Shown here piece after piece: positions 21,956-31,382 of a stretch of 64,000 bases of DNA. Every line of letters starts with the position of its first letter. Within the stretch, counting starts at the first letter, position 1. The position numbers and the translations under genes were made by a program. The notes beneath the pieces are model-generated. The model had not been told where the DNA came from. It did no database searches and saw only the letters and a list, made by a program, of their open reading frames with translations. Source of the stretch: Candidatus Pantoea soli. Its GTDB lineage: Bacteria; Pseudomonadota; Gammaproteobacteria; Enterobacterales; Enterobacteriaceae. The stretch spans positions 3,596,001-3,660,000 of the forward strand of contig NZ_CP032702.1 in assembly GCF_007833795.1 (NCBI RefSeq), given 5' to 3'.

Positions 21956-22441
21956 ATGAAATACGATACATCTGAACTCTGTGACATCTACCATGAAGAA
22001 GTGAATGTTGTAGAACCGCTTTTTTCTAACTTTGGTGGTCGCACCTCATTCGGTGGTCAAATTACCACAGTGAAATGTTTTGAAGACAACGGCCTGCTCT
22101 ACGATCTGCTGGAAGAGAACGGCCGGGGTCGGGTGCTGCTGGTGGACGGTGGTGGCTCGGTGCGCCGTGCGCTGGTTGATGCCCAGCTGGCCCGTCTGGC
22201 GGCACAAAATGAATGGGAAGGCATTGTGGTTTACGGCTCCGTGCGTCAGGTCGACGAACTGGAAGAGCTGGAGATTGGGATTCAGGCGATTGCCGCGATT
22301 CCGGTCGGTGCCGCAGGTGAAGGCATTGGCGAAAGCGATGTCCGCGTTAATTTTGGCGGCGTGACCTTCTTCTCCGGCGATCATCTTTATGCTGACAACA
22401 CCGGGATCATCCTCTCGGAAGACGCCCTCGACCTCGAATAA
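21956..22441 (+). CDS. rraA: Regulator of RNase E activity A
   Basis: Trimeric protein that binds RNase E and inhibits mRNA decay. The start at 21956 ([12 protein letters not shown]) gives 161 residues, the E. coli length; an in-frame ATG at 21878 would add 26 unlike residues. The conserved segments [15 protein letters not shown] and [12 protein letters not shown] are present. In E. coli menA lies between hslU and rraA; here only about 150 bases separate them. Confidence 0.97.
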   Translation: MKYDTSELCDIYHEEVNVVEPLFSNFGGRTSFGGQITTVKCFEDNGLLYDLLEENGRGRVLLVDGGGSVRRALVDAQLARLAAQNEWEGIVVYGSVRQVDELEELEIGIQAIAAIPVGAAGEGIGESDVRVNFGGVTFFSGDHLYADNTGIILSEDALDLE

Positions 22442-22454
22442 ACCGCGTACAAAA

Positions 22455-22474
22455 ACGGGTGCCGCGGCACCCGT
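22455..22474. terminator. Inverted repeat between rraA and zapB
   Basis: Perfect palindrome ACGGGTGCCG / CGGCACCCGT at the convergent ends of rraA and zapB. It has no strong T run on the rightward side; it may serve as a shared terminator. Confidence 0.55.
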
Positions 22475-22492
22475 CAGTTTAAGCGCACGGGC

Positions 22493-22732
22493 TTAAACTT
22501 CTTCCATTTTTCCCAGCAGTGCCCGCAGGCGCTCCTGCCATACGTGCTGCTCTTCTTTCAGATGCTGATTCTCACGCGCCAGCGCTTCGTGGTTGCCGGA
22601 GGCCTGGCTCACTTCGTTCTTCAGCGTATTGTTCTGCTCTTTCAGCTCTTCAATTTCCATTTGCAGCAGAGTGATGGTATCAATCGCCTGCTGTACTTTC
22701 GCTTCCAGTTTCTCGAATACTTCAAATGACAT
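22493..22732 (-). CDS. zapB: Cell division protein ZapB
   Basis: Short coiled-coil protein that joins ZapA at the Z ring and links it to the chromosome terminus. The start at 22732 ([15 protein letters not shown]) gives 79 residues and has AGGAGAGG upstream; a TTG at 22759 would only add an unlike extension. Nearly the whole chain is heptad-repeat coiled coil. Convergent with rraA. Confidence 0.95.
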   Translation of the reverse strand: MSFEVFEKLEAKVQQAIDTITLLQMEIEELKEQNNTLKNEVSQASGNHEALARENQHLKEEQHVWQERLRALLGKMEEV

Positions 22733-23003
22733 CTTTCTGACCTCTCCTAAATCTTGCAAGGCGTTGATGGTGCTGGATGTGCCTTAACGCGGTGCGTCCA
22801 GCCACGATGTTCCGATTGTATGTAGCCAAACCCGGCAAGTCCAGCAGCACAAGGCCTGCACGGGCAGTCTGTAACACTTTTCAGTTAATGCTTAATAAAA
22901 CGCTCATCTTCGCGCATTTTGCGCGCGATCACAGGAGTGGTGCGGGGAAAAGCCGGCCTGATGGGCCTTAAAGGAAGGCAAAAGACGCGAAAACGCGCAT
23001 TTT

Positions 23004-23019
23004 TATGACGGACCACACA
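23004..23019. promoter_or_regulatory. Candidate CRP site upstream of glpF
   Basis: TATGA-CGGACC-ACACA, one mismatch in each half of TGTGA-N6-TCACA. Position upstream of glpF fits known CRP control of glpFK. Confidence 0.45.
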
Positions 23020-23045
23020 GAATTTAATTTCGCTATTTCTCGTTT

Positions 23046-23063
23046 ATGCTCGTTAACGATAAA
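23046..23063. promoter_or_regulatory. Candidate GlpR operator upstream of glpF
   Basis: ATGCTCGTTAACGATAAA resembles the GlpR operator core ATGTTCGATAACGAACAT at 12 of 18 positions. A half-site-like TTTCGCTA lies just before it. Confidence 0.5.
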
Positions 23064-23150
23064 TTCACATCACCCCTACATAAGAGCTGGGCGACTCAAG
23101 GATTGAGAACAAAAACTGATAAAATTTAACCTCGCTTCAGGAATCCCATT

Positions 23151-23999
23151 ATGAGTCAGACAACGAACACACTAACAGGTCAGTGCATCGCCGAGTTTCT
23201 CGGTACCGGGTTGATCATCTTTTTTGGTGCGGGCTGTGTGGCTGCACTGAAACTGGCCGGCGCCGCATTCGGTCAGTGGGAAATTTGTATCATCTGGGGT
23301 CTCGCCGTTTCGATGGCGGTCTATCTGAGTGCGGGCGTCTCAGGCGCGCACCTCAACCCGGCCGTCACCATCGCGCTGTGCCTGTTCGCTAACTTCGAAG
23401 GCCGCAAAGTTCTTCCGTACATTCTGGCACAGGTTGCCGGCGCATTCTGTGCCGCAGCGCTGGTCTACGGCCTTTACTACAATTTGTTCTTTGACTACGA
23501 AGCGGGCCACCAGATGGTGCGCGGTAGCGTGCAAAGTCTTGATCTGGCTGGTATCTTCTCGACTTACCCTAACCCGCATATCACGGTTGCTCAGGCATTC
23601 CTGGTCGAAATGGTGATCACGGCGGTGCTGATGGCCGTCATCATGGCGCTGACCGATGATGGCAACGGTGTGCCACGCGGCCCGCTGGCACCGCTGCTGA
23701 TTGGCCTGCTGGTGGCGGTTATTGGCGGTTCAATGGGTCCGCTGACCGGCTTCGCCCTGAACCCGGCGCGTGACTTCGGACCAAAACTGTTTGCCTTCCT
23801 GGCTGGCTGGGGTGACGTGGCCTTTACCGGAGGTAAAGATATTCCTTACTTCCTGGTACCGATTTTTGGCCCGCTGGTCGGTGCCTGCCTCGGTGCCTTT
23901 GGTTACCGTGCCCTGATTGGTCGTCACCTGCCGATCAACGTCGCGGCAACAATTAAAACAGAAAAACCGGTCGCCCGCGCTGAGCAGCGTAAAGCGTAA
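23151..23999 (+). CDS. glpF: Glycerol facilitator (aquaglyceroporin)
   Basis: Inner-membrane channel for glycerol of the MIP family. It has 282 residues with six membrane spans and two half-helix NPA boxes: GAHLNPAVT (about residues 65-73) and [11 protein letters not shown] (about 201-211). The aspartate after the second NPAR is characteristic of glycerol-conducting members. First gene of glpFKX, with likely CRP and GlpR sites upstream. Confidence 0.98.
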   Translation: MSQTTNTLTGQCIAEFLGTGLIIFFGAGCVAALKLAGAAFGQWEICIIWGLAVSMAVYLSAGVSGAHLNPAVTIALCLFANFEGRKVLPYILAQVAGAFCAAALVYGLYYNLFFDYEAGHQMVRGSVQSLDLAGIFSTYPNPHITVAQAFLVEMVITAVLMAVIMALTDDGNGVPRGPLAPLLIGLLVAVIGGSMGPLTGFALNPARDFGPKLFAFLAGWGDVAFTGGKDIPYFLVPIFGPLVGACLGAFGYRALIGRHLPINVAATIKTEKPVARAEQRKA

Positions 24000-24028
24000 G
24001 TTTCATCGTTAATCATCAGGAAACCATA

Positions 24029-25540
24029 ATGACTACGACAGATAAAAAATACATTGTCGCGCTCGATCAGGGCACAACCAGCTCCCGTGCGGTGGTGCTT
24101 GATCATGACGCTAACATCGTGGCGGTCTCACAGCGTGAATTCACCCAGATCTACCCGAAAGCGGGCTGGGTTGAGCATGACCCGATGGATATCTGGGCCT
24201 CACAGAGCTCAACCCTGGTAGAAGTGCTGGCGCATGCCGATATCAGCTCCGATCAGATCGCGGCCATCGGTATCACTAACCAGCGTGAAACGGCTATCGT
24301 CTGGGACAAAGAGACAGGTAAACCGATTTATAACGCCATTGTCTGGCAGGATCCGCGCACCGCCGATTACTGTAACAAGCTGAAAAAAGAGGGGCTGGAA
24401 GAGTATATCCAGCACACGACCGGTCTGGTCATTAACCCTTACTTCTCCGGCACCAAAGTGAAGTGGATTCTGGATCACGTAGAAGGCGCACGCGAGCGCG
24501 CTAAACGCGGTGAGCTGCTGTTCGGCACCGTGGACACCTGGCTGATCTGGAAAATGACGCAGGGGCGCGTGCACGTCACTGATCACACCAACGCCTCCCG
24601 TACCATGATGTACAACATTCACAAGCTGGAGTGGGATGCGCGCATGCTGGAGATTCTGGATATTCCGCGCGAAATGCTGCCGGAAGTGAAAGGCTCTTCA
24701 GAAGTGTATGGCCAGACCAACATCGGCGGTAAAGGCGGTACGCGTATTCCGATCGCCGGTATCGCCGGTGATCAGCAGGCCGCGCTCTATGGTCAGCTGT
24801 GTGTCCAGCCGGGTATGGCGAAAAACACCTATGGCACCGGCTGCTTCATGCTGATGAACACCGGTACCGAAGCGGTGACCTCCACCCATGGTCTGCTCAC
24901 CACTATCGCCTGCGGCCCGCGCGGCGAAGTGAACTATGCGCTGGAAGGGGCGGTATTCATCGGCGGTGCCTCCATTCAGTGGCTGCGTGACGAGATGAAG
25001 CTGATCAATGACTCAACCGATTCTGAGTACTTTGCACTGAAGGTAAAAGACACTAACGGCGTCTACATGGTGCCAGCCTTTACCGGCCTTGGCGCACCTT
25101 ACTGGGACCCGTATGCCCGCGGTGCCATTTTTGGCCTGACCCGCGGTGCCAACGCCAACCACATTATCCGCGCCACGCTGGAATCCATTGCTTACCAGAC
25201 GCGTGACGTGCTGGAAGCCATGCAGAATGATGCCGGCACCCGCCTGCAATCACTGCGTGTGGATGGGGGTGCCGTTGCCAACAACTTCCTGATGCAGTTC
25301 CAGTCCGACATTCTGGGTACGCGCGTTGAGCGTCCGGAAGTGCGTGAAGTGACAGCACTGGGTGCCGCTTATCTGGCCGGCCTGGCCGTCGGTTTCTGGA
25401 ACGATTTGGAAGAGCTGCGGGAAAAAGCCGTGGTGGAGCGCGAGTTCCGTCCGGGCATTGAAACCACGGAGCGCAACATGCGTTATGCCGGCTGGAAAAA
25501 AGCGGTGGCGCGTGCGCAGGCGTGGGAAGAAGAAGAGTAA
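24029..25540 (+). CDS. glpK: Glycerol kinase
   Basis: Traps glycerol as glycerol-3-phosphate. It has 503 residues (E. coli 502) and FGGY-kinase signatures: [13 protein letters not shown] (about residues 11-23), [13 protein letters not shown], and [11 protein letters not shown]. It lies 29 bases after glpF. In E. coli the enzyme is inhibited by unphosphorylated EIIA-Glc and by fructose-1,6-bisphosphate; close sequence similarity makes the same control likely here (inference). Confidence 0.99.
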   Translation: MTTTDKKYIVALDQGTTSSRAVVLDHDANIVAVSQREFTQIYPKAGWVEHDPMDIWASQSSTLVEVLAHADISSDQIAAIGITNQRETAIVWDKETGKPIYNAIVWQDPRTADYCNKLKKEGLEEYIQHTTGLVINPYFSGTKVKWILDHVEGARERAKRGELLFGTVDTWLIWKMTQGRVHVTDHTNASRTMMYNIHKLEWDARMLEILDIPREMLPEVKGSSEVYGQTNIGGKGGTRIPIAGIAGDQQAALYGQLCVQPGMAKNTYGTGCFMLMNTGTEAVTSTHGLLTTIACGPRGEVNYALEGAVFIGGASIQWLRDEMKLINDSTDSEYFALKVKDTNGVYMVPAFTGLGAPYWDPYARGAIFGLTRGANANHIIRATLESIAYQTRDVLEAMQNDAGTRLQSLRVDGGAVANNFLMQFQSDILGTRVERPEVREVTALGAAYLAGLAVGFWNDLEELREKAVVEREFRPGIETTERNMRYAGWKKAVARAQAWEEEE

Positions 25541-25550
25541 CCTCCTGCTG

Positions 25551-25578
25551 ACCCGCGGCGTCCTGCCGCGGGTTTTTT
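25551..25578 (+). terminator. Terminator between glpK and glpX
   Basis: ACCCGCGGC / GCCGCGGGT stem with a 5-base loop followed by six T. A strong intrinsic terminator, so glpX either depends on read-through or has its own promoter in the next 55 bases. Confidence 0.85.
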
Positions 25579-25634
25579 CCGCCCTTCTCCCCGCTGTGCT
25601 ACACTGCCCGCCTGTTTTTTGTCAGGTGCAGACC

Positions 25635-26645
25635 ATGAAACGAGAACTCGCGATTGAATTTTCCCGTGTGACCGAAGCCGCTGCCTTAGCGGGCTATCAC
25701 TGGTTAGGACGCGGCGACAAAAATGCGGCTGACGGCGCGGCCGTGAACGCCATGCGCATTATGCTCAACACCATTGATATCGATGGCCGCATCGTGATCG
25801 GCGAAGGCGAAATCGACGAAGCCCCGATGCTGTATATCGGCGAAAAAGTGGGCAGCGGTCGCGGCGACGCCGTCGACATCGCCGTAGACCCGATTGAGGG
25901 CACACGCATGACGGCGCTGGGCCAGGCAAACGCGCTGGCGGTGCTGGCGGTGGGCGATAAAGGCAGTTTCCTGCACGCACCTGATATGTATATGGAAAAG
26001 CTGATTGTCGGGCCCGGCGCGCGCGGGGCCATTGATCTCACCCTGCCGCTGGAAGCCAATCTGAAAAACATTGCCGCGGCGCTGGATAAGCCGCTCAGTC
26101 AGCTCACCGTCTCGATCCTGGCGAAACCGCGCCACGACGCAGTTATTGCGCAGTTGCAGCAGCTGGGTGTACGGGTGTTTGCTTTTCCGGATGGGGATGT
26201 GGCCGCCTCCATTCTGACCTGCATGCCAGACAGCGAAGTGGATGTGCTGTACGGTATCGGCGGCGCGCCGGAAGGGGTGGTGTCCGCCGCGGTGATTCGC
26301 GCGATGGATGGCGATATGCAGGCACGCCTGCTGGCACGTCATGAGGTCAAAGGCGACAGCGCAGAGAACCGCCGTCTTGGCGAACAGGAGCTACAGCGCT
26401 GTGCGGAGATGGGCATTACCGCAGGCGCGGTGCTGACGCTCAGTGAGATGGCGCGCAATGATAACGTTATTTTTGCCGCCACCGGCATCACCACCGGCGA
26501 TCTGCTGAAAGGCATTACCCGCAAAGGCAATATAGCAACCAGCGAAACGCTGCTGGTGCGCGGTAAATCGCGCACCATCCGGCGCATTCAGTCCATTCAC
26601 TATCTGGACCGCAAAGACGCCGCGCTGCATCCGTTTATCCTGTAA
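25635..26645 (+). CDS. glpX: Fructose-1,6-bisphosphatase class II
   Basis: Manganese-dependent gluconeogenic phosphatase. The start at 25635 (MKRELAIEFSRVTEAAAL) gives 336 residues, the E. coli length. The metal-binding motif DPIEGT (about residues 85-90) and GEGEIDEAPM (about 57-66) are intact. Downstream of glpK as in E. coli but after a strong terminator. Its last 11 bases overlap the convergent emrD gene. Confidence 0.98.
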   Translation: MKRELAIEFSRVTEAAALAGYHWLGRGDKNAADGAAVNAMRIMLNTIDIDGRIVIGEGEIDEAPMLYIGEKVGSGRGDAVDIAVDPIEGTRMTALGQANALAVLAVGDKGSFLHAPDMYMEKLIVGPGARGAIDLTLPLEANLKNIAAALDKPLSQLTVSILAKPRHDAVIAQLQQLGVRVFAFPDGDVAASILTCMPDSEVDVLYGIGGAPEGVVSAAVIRAMDGDMQARLLARHEVKGDSAENRRLGEQELQRCAEMGITAGAVLTLSEMARNDNVIFAATGITTGDLLKGITRKGNIATSETLLVRGKSRTIRRIQSIHYLDRKDAALHPFIL

Positions 26646-27816
26646 CCGTCTGCTTGCCGCTCTCCGGATGGCGTGAGAGCGGCCACCAGCACAGCAACAT
26701 AACCAGCGCTGTCACGAACATCAGCATGCCAAGACTGGACTGATCGTGCTGCGGCAGCAGCGCTGACAGCCACGCCACCACGCCGGACCCCAGATTCTGT
26801 AAGCCGCCAATCAGCGCGCCGGCGCTGCCCGCCAGCCAGGCATAAGGCTCCATCGCACCGGACGTCGCCAGCGGAAACAGCATGCCCGCGCCAAAGAAAA
26901 ACAGTGCGGCTGGCACCAGCAGCGTCCAGATATTCATCACACCAAACCACGCCGGAACCCACATCAGTAAGCCCGCCAGCAGACAGCTGTTCACGCCATA
27001 CCACATCAGCGTGTGCCAGGAACGTTGCTCACGGCCGGCAAACCATGCGCCAAAAAACGCCGCCGGAATGGGCAGAATAAACAGGATACTGACCGTCAGG
27101 CCATCAAGGCCGAGCACGCCGCCCAGCAGCACGCCGCAGCTGGCTTCAAATACCGCGATACCTGCCAGCGCGCCCACCAGCAGCAGCAGATAGCGGACAA
27201 AATTGCCGTCGCTCAGCAGGGTGGCATAACGGCGTAAAAATGGCGTAGCAGGGGTTTCCGGCGGACGGGTTTCCGGCAGCCAGCTCGCCATGGACGCTGT
27301 CACGCTCAGGCACAGCAGCAGCAGGAAGGCGAAGCAGGCGTGCCAGCCAATCAGATGCGTCAGCAGCGCGCCAATCACCGGTGCCAACAGCGGGCTCACC
27401 AGAATCCCCATATTCAGCAGGCTGTTGGCCTGGCGCAGCGCAATGCCGGAATAGAGATCGCGCGGCATGGTGCGCGCCATCACCCCGGCCACCCCGGTGC
27501 CCAGTCCCTGCACCGCGCTGGCCAGTACCAGCACCTGCAGCGAAGGGGCGAAGATAGCGATCGTTGCGCCACAGGCAAAGATCGCCATCCCGGCGAGGAT
27601 CACCGGCCGACGGCCGAGACTATCGGAGAGCGGGCCATAGATCAGCTGCGATCCACCGTACGTCATCAGGTACGCCGCCATCACCTGCTGCATGGCTCCG
27701 CTGCGCACATTCAGCGCTTCCGCCATATCGGCCATGGCCGGCACATAAATGGTCTGTGCCATCTGGCCGACGGCCACCAGCACAATCAGCATGAACAGTA
27801 AGAAACGATTTTGCAT
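26635..27816 (-). CDS. emrD: Multidrug efflux transporter EmrD (MFS, DHA1 type)
   Basis: Proton-driven exporter of amphipathic compounds. With the start at 27816 (MQNRFLLFMLIVLVAVGQ) it has 393 residues, against 394 in E. coli; ATG 27831 is an alternative. It has twelve membrane spans, and the loop motif YGPLSDSLGRRPVIL (about residues 58-72) is the major-facilitator signature. MARTMPRDLY and ILFILPIPAAFFGAWFAGRE closely follow EmrD. Next to glpX here; in E. coli K-12 emrD lies elsewhere on the chromosome. Tail-to-tail overlap with glpX of 11 bases. Confidence 0.9.
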   Translation of the reverse strand: MQNRFLLFMLIVLVAVGQMAQTIYVPAMADMAEALNVRSGAMQQVMAAYLMTYGGSQLIYGPLSDSLGRRPVILAGMAIFACGATIAIFAPSLQVLVLASAVQGLGTGVAGVMARTMPRDLYSGIALRQANSLLNMGILVSPLLAPVIGALLTHLIGWHACFAFLLLLCLSVTASMASWLPETRPPETPATPFLRRYATLLSDGNFVRYLLLLVGALAGIAVFEASCGVLLGGVLGLDGLTVSILFILPIPAAFFGAWFAGREQRSWHTLMWYGVNSCLLAGLLMWVPAWFGVMNIWTLLVPAALFFFGAGMLFPLATSGAMEPYAWLAGSAGALIGGLQNLGSGVVAWLSALLPQHDQSSLGMLMFVTALVMLLCWWPLSRHPESGKQTVTG

Positions 27817-28122
27817 GTTACTTTTTGCCATGGAACAAAATGTCTGCCTGAGAAACAAAGTAAAGACAGCACTAAAAAAGGCTGTCCGGGAGTTATGGCG
27901 GCAAAAGTATCAGGAATTCATGACAAAGCGAGGGGTGTCCGCAACGTGCAGGTGCATGCGGCCGTCAAGCTTCTGTACCAGCGTGTAAAGTGACCGCTAC
28001 AGTTGTTGATCTGTGCGCGGGATTTGACGCAGAGAGCGCTTTCGCCGGCCCGGGACTGGCGTTCCGGTAAACGGCTGACGATGATAGTGACATGCCCGAC
28101 TTATCAATAATCAGGAGCAATC
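27817..28122. other. Intergenic region between emrD and fpr
   Basis: About 306 bases between divergent genes. It holds an inverted repeat GACAGC / GCTGTC with a 10-base loop near 27870-27891. fpr has the ribosome-binding site CAGGAGCAATC. Short open frames here show no recognisable protein. I could not identify a convincing SoxS box. Confidence 0.6.
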
Positions 28123-28869
28123 ATGGCAGAGTGGGTCAATGCGGAAGTGAAAGAGGTAAAAAACTGGACCGATGCGCTGTTCAGCCTGCGCGTCACCGCG
28201 CCAATCGATCCTTTTATCGCCGGACAGTTTGCTAAGCTGGCGCTGGAAATTGATGGCGAACGCGTACAGCGCGCCTACTCCTATGTGAATGCCCCGCAGG
28301 ATGAGCTGCTGGAGTTTTATCTGGTCACCGTGCCGGAAGGCAAACTCAGCCCGCGTTTACATGCCCTGCAACCGGGCGACTCACTCATGATCACCAAAGA
28401 AGCCTCCGGATTTTTTGTCATTGATGAGATCCCGGATTGCCAGACGTTATGGATGCTGGCCACCGGCACGGCCATCGGGCCCTATCTGTCGATTCTTCAG
28501 CAGGGTGAGGGACTGGCGCGTTTTGACAATATTGTGCTGGTGCATGCCGCGCGCTATGCCAGTGATTTGAGTTTCCTGCCGCTGATGCAGCAGCTGCAGC
28601 AGCGCTACCGCGGTAAACTGCATCTGCAGACCGTGGTCAGCCGGGAGGAGATGGCCGGTTCGCTGCACGGTCGCGTTCCGCAGCTGATTGAAAGCGGTGA
28701 GCTGGAGCGGGCGGTGGGTCTGCCGCTGACCGCCGAAACCAGCCACGTGATGCTGTGCGGCAACCCGCAAATGGTGCGCGACACCCAGCAACTGCTGAAA
28801 GATACGCGCGATATGCGCAAGCATTTCAAACGGAAGCCGGGCCACATGACCAGTGAACACTACTGGTAA
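28123..28869 (+). CDS. fpr: Ferredoxin/flavodoxin-NADP+ reductase
   Basis: FAD enzyme that shuttles electrons between NADPH and flavodoxin or ferredoxin, supplying radical-SAM and other reductive enzymes. It has 248 residues, the E. coli length. The FAD site RAYSYVNAP is at about residues 47-55; the NADP site includes MLATGTAIGPYLSIL. The C-terminal tryptophan (HYW) matches the subclass found in enterics. Monocistronic, with a terminator-like hairpin after it. Confidence 0.98.
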   Translation: MAEWVNAEVKEVKNWTDALFSLRVTAPIDPFIAGQFAKLALEIDGERVQRAYSYVNAPQDELLEFYLVTVPEGKLSPRLHALQPGDSLMITKEASGFFVIDEIPDCQTLWMLATGTAIGPYLSILQQGEGLARFDNIVLVHAARYASDLSFLPLMQQLQQRYRGKLHLQTVVSREEMAGSLHGRVPQLIESGELERAVGLPLTAETSHVMLCGNPQMVRDTQQLLKDTRDMRKHFKRKPGHMTSEHYW

Positions 28870-28886
28870 TCGCCGCGCGTAAAAAA

Positions 28887-28911
28887 CGCCGGTTTTCCCG
28901 GCGCGGGTTTT
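28887..28911 (+). terminator. Terminator of fpr
   Basis: CGCCGG / CCGGCG stem with a 5-base loop, then CGGGTTTT. Confidence 0.65.
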
Positions 28912-28972
28912 GACTTTCGCCGGTAAAAACCGTTTTAATCGTGGGCTAAGTGAATGATTCAGGGCCATAGCA

Positions 28973-29563
28973 ATGAAGAACCTGCCAGTCGCGCTGCTGC
29001 TCAGCTTCGCACTGACACTGCCCGCCTGGGCAGAAGAGGCAACCGGGCAGGATCGCAGCGAACACCTGCCTGCAGCACCGTATCTGCTGGCGGGTGCGCC
29101 TACCTTTGACATGACCATCGCGCAGTTTCGCGAGAAGTACAATGCTGCCAACCCTGACCTGCCGCTGCCGGAGTACCGCGCCATCGATAATCGCGATGAC
29201 AAAAGTCACCTGACGCGAGCGGCCAGCAAAATCAGCGAGACGCTGTATGCCTCGACGGCGCTGGAGCAGGGCACCGGTAAAATCAAAACGCTGCAGATCA
29301 CCTGGCTGCCGGTGCCCGGACCGGATATGAAAGCCGCGCAGACGCGCGCCATGGCGTATATGAACGCCCTGCTGCGCTTCTTTATCCCGGGCCTGTCGGC
29401 GGAAGATGGCCGGCAAAAACTGGACGCGCTGCTCAGCGCCGGAAAAGGCGCACGCTATTTTGCCCGTACGGAAGGGGCGCTGCGCTTTGTGGTGGCCGAT
29501 AACGGCGACAAGGGGCTGACCTTTGCCGTTGAACCTATCAAGCTGGCGCTCGCTAACCCCTGA
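28973..29563 (+). CDS. yiiQ: DUF1454 periplasmic protein YiiQ
   Basis: Function not known. It has 196 residues with a signal peptide (basic MKNLP, hydrophobic core ALLLSFALTL, cleavage after about residue 20, AWA-EE). The mature part matches the DUF1454 family by its overall pattern (TFDMTIAQFREKYN, LTRAASKISETLY). It lies just upstream of tpiA, as in E. coli. Confidence 0.9.
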   Translation: MKNLPVALLLSFALTLPAWAEEATGQDRSEHLPAAPYLLAGAPTFDMTIAQFREKYNAANPDLPLPEYRAIDNRDDKSHLTRAASKISETLYASTALEQGTGKIKTLQITWLPVPGPDMKAAQTRAMAYMNALLRFFIPGLSAEDGRQKLDALLSAGKGARYFARTEGALRFVVADNGDKGLTFAVEPIKLALANP

Positions 29564-29684
29564 TCTCACCGGCAAAAATGACGAAAAGCAAAGCCAGCGA
29601 CACGTTTGATCTCTATACTGTCTGGCAGACATCGCTGCCCCGATGGCAGCGCTATTTCATGAATCGCGTTATGCGGAGGAAAGA

Positions 29685-30452
29685 ATGCGACATCCACTGG
29701 TTATGGGTAACTGGAAACTGAATGGCAGCAAGCAGATGACCGGCGAGCTGATTGAAGGTCTGCGTACTGCACTGTCGGGTGTGGACGGGTGCGGCGTTGC
29801 TATTGCCCCGCCAGCTATCTATCTGGATCAGGCGAAGCATGCCATTTCCGGCAGCCATATCGCGCTGGGTGCGCAGAACGTCGACGTTAACCTCTCTGGC
29901 GCCTTCACCGGCGAAACCTCAGCTGACATGCTGAAGGATATCGGCGCAAAATACATCATTATCGGCCACTCTGAGCGTCGTACTTACCACAAAGAGAGCG
30001 ATGAGTTCATTGCGAAAAAGTTTGCCGTGCTGAAAGCAGCGGGTCTGGTACCGGTGCTGTGCATTGGTGAAACCGAAGCGGAAAACGAAGCCGGTCAAAC
30101 CGAAGAAGTGTGCGCCCGTCAGATTGACGCCGTGCTGGAAACCCAGGGCGCAGCGGCTTTTGAAGGCGCGGTCATTGCCTACGAGCCCGTCTGGGCGATC
30201 GGTACCGGTAAATCCGCAACGCCAGCCCAGGCACAGGCGGTGCACAAATTTATTCGCGATCACATCGCGAAGAAAGATGCAGCCATTGCAGAACAGGTCA
30301 TCATTCAGTACGGCGGTTCGGTGAACGATAAAAACGCCGCTGAGCTGTTCACCCAGCCGGACATCGATGGTGCGCTGGTGGGCGGAGCGTCACTGAAAGC
30401 GGACGCTTTCGCGGTCATCGTCAAAGCGGCAGCGGCGGCGAAAAACGCCTGA
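29685..30452 (+). CDS. tpiA: Triosephosphate isomerase
   Basis: Interconverts dihydroxyacetone phosphate and glyceraldehyde-3-phosphate. The start at 29685, after GGAGGAAAG, gives 255 residues. The catalytic residues are visible: lysine 11 in GNWKLNGS, the histidine in IIGHSERR (about residue 95), and the glutamate in [11 protein letters not shown] (about residue 167). In-frame sequence upstream to 29643 is not needed. Followed by a strong terminator. Confidence 0.99.
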   Translation: MRHPLVMGNWKLNGSKQMTGELIEGLRTALSGVDGCGVAIAPPAIYLDQAKHAISGSHIALGAQNVDVNLSGAFTGETSADMLKDIGAKYIIIGHSERRTYHKESDEFIAKKFAVLKAAGLVPVLCIGETEAENEAGQTEEVCARQIDAVLETQGAAAFEGAVIAYEPVWAIGTGKSATPAQAQAVHKFIRDHIAKKDAAIAEQVIIQYGGSVNDKNAAELFTQPDIDGALVGGASLKADAFAVIVKAAAAAKNA

Positions 30453-30467
30453 GTTGAGATGCAGAAT

Positions 30468-30495
30468 AAGGCGGCCACTGCGCCGCCTTTTTTAT
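30468..30495 (+). terminator. Terminator of tpiA
   Basis: AAGGCGGC / GCCGCCTT stem with a short loop followed by a T run, located between the convergent tpiA and cdh. Confidence 0.88.
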
Positions 30496-30501
30496 TGCCG
30501 G

Positions 30502-31257
30502 TTATGGCTGCACGATCTCACAGCGATGATCCTGCAGCTCTTCCGCCGAGCCTCTGTTCAGTTTCAGCCAGTTACGTTCCAGCGCCAGTAATGCCAGGCG
30601 GCCATCCGGTAGCTGCGCCAGCGCCAGACCATATTTGCCCATTTCGCTGCGCGCGTGGGGAATCTCCAGCGCCAGACGGATAAACACGCTCTGCTGTGCC
30701 AGCTGCGCCGTGGAGAGCGTGCGGATAAGGTAGCGATGCTGCAGGAGTGTGGCAGGTTGCCACTGCTCGCTTAGCGTGGGTGACAGCGCGTCAAGCTGCC
30801 GGCGGACATCGGGCCGCAGGCAGGAGATATGAATGTGCAGCTGGTTTTGCGTGCGCCCGTATTGTGCGTTGATCACCAGCGACACCGCGCGCTCGTCCAC
30901 CGGCGCGCCATGCTGCCGGGACAGCAATTCGCGCTGTTGCCAGGCAGCGGCAAACAGGTTTGGCGTGGCGGGATCAAGCAGGATCGGACTTTCCATGCCG
31001 GTGATTTTTTCGATCGGCATCAGCAGGTATTGCAGCGGTCCGTTGATGTCCTTAAGCGTGACGTAACCCTGCGCCAGATTGACCTGCTGGCAGGGTGCCG
31101 GACGCCCGTGCTGCCGCATATCCGGTACGCATTTTTCATTGATAATTTGCCACAGCGCATCGGCATTTTTATGGAAGTGCACCGCAGCCGCCATCAGACC
31201 CCCGATGGCGATCACCAGCACCAGACACAGCCATCTGAGCGGACGACTTCCCTGCAT
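30502..31257 (-). CDS. cdh: CDP-diacylglycerol pyrophosphatase
   Basis: Hydrolyses CDP-diacylglycerol to CMP and phosphatidic acid at the inner membrane. The start at 31257, after GAGGAG, gives 251 residues, the E. coli length; open frame to 31374 overlaps the sbp terminator and is not used. It has an N-terminal membrane anchor (LRWLCLVLVIAIGGLMAAA) and a histidine-triad-like motif LHIHISCLRP (about residues 149-158). Between sbp and tpiA as in E. coli. Confidence 0.95.
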   Translation of the reverse strand: MQGSRPLRWLCLVLVIAIGGLMAAAVHFHKNADALWQIINEKCVPDMRQHGRPAPCQQVNLAQGYVTLKDINGPLQYLLMPIEKITGMESPILLDPATPNLFAAAWQQRELLSRQHGAPVDERAVSLVINAQYGRTQNQLHIHISCLRPDVRRQLDALSPTLSEQWQPATLLQHRYLIRTLSTAQLAQQSVFIRLALEIPHARSEMGKYGLALAQLPDGRLALLALERNWLKLNRGSAEELQDHRCEIVQP

Positions 31258-31336
31258 AGCAGGCTCCTCTGTTTTACCTGTCGGTATCCTTACCCGCGTA
31301 TCGCTGAAAGTCACGGCTTTTTCAGCCACACAACGC

Positions 31337-31365
31337 AAAACGGCCAGCGCGTAGCTGACCGTTTT
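31337..31365 (-). terminator. Terminator of sbp
   Basis: On the minus strand AAAACGG-CAGC pairs with GCTG-CCGTTTT around a short loop, ending in TTTTGCG just beyond the sbp stop. Confidence 0.75.
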
Positions 31366-31382
31366 ATCCTGCACAGAGACCG

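Larger units (their letters stand above)
22733..23150. other. Intergenic region between zapB and glpF
   Basis: About 418 bases without a gene. The left part should carry the zapB promoter. The right part, from about 23000, is AT-rich and holds a CRP-like site and a GlpR-like operator for glpFK. I see no conserved open frame in it. Confidence 0.7.

Noticed and set aside
27868-27887. Possible SoxS box near emrD/fpr
   Set aside because: Only the GCAC half matches the consensus, and it is about 250 bases from fpr.
27811-27993. Small open frame of 60 residues between emrD and fpr
   Set aside because: Overlaps the emrD start region, no ribosome-binding site or recognisable features.
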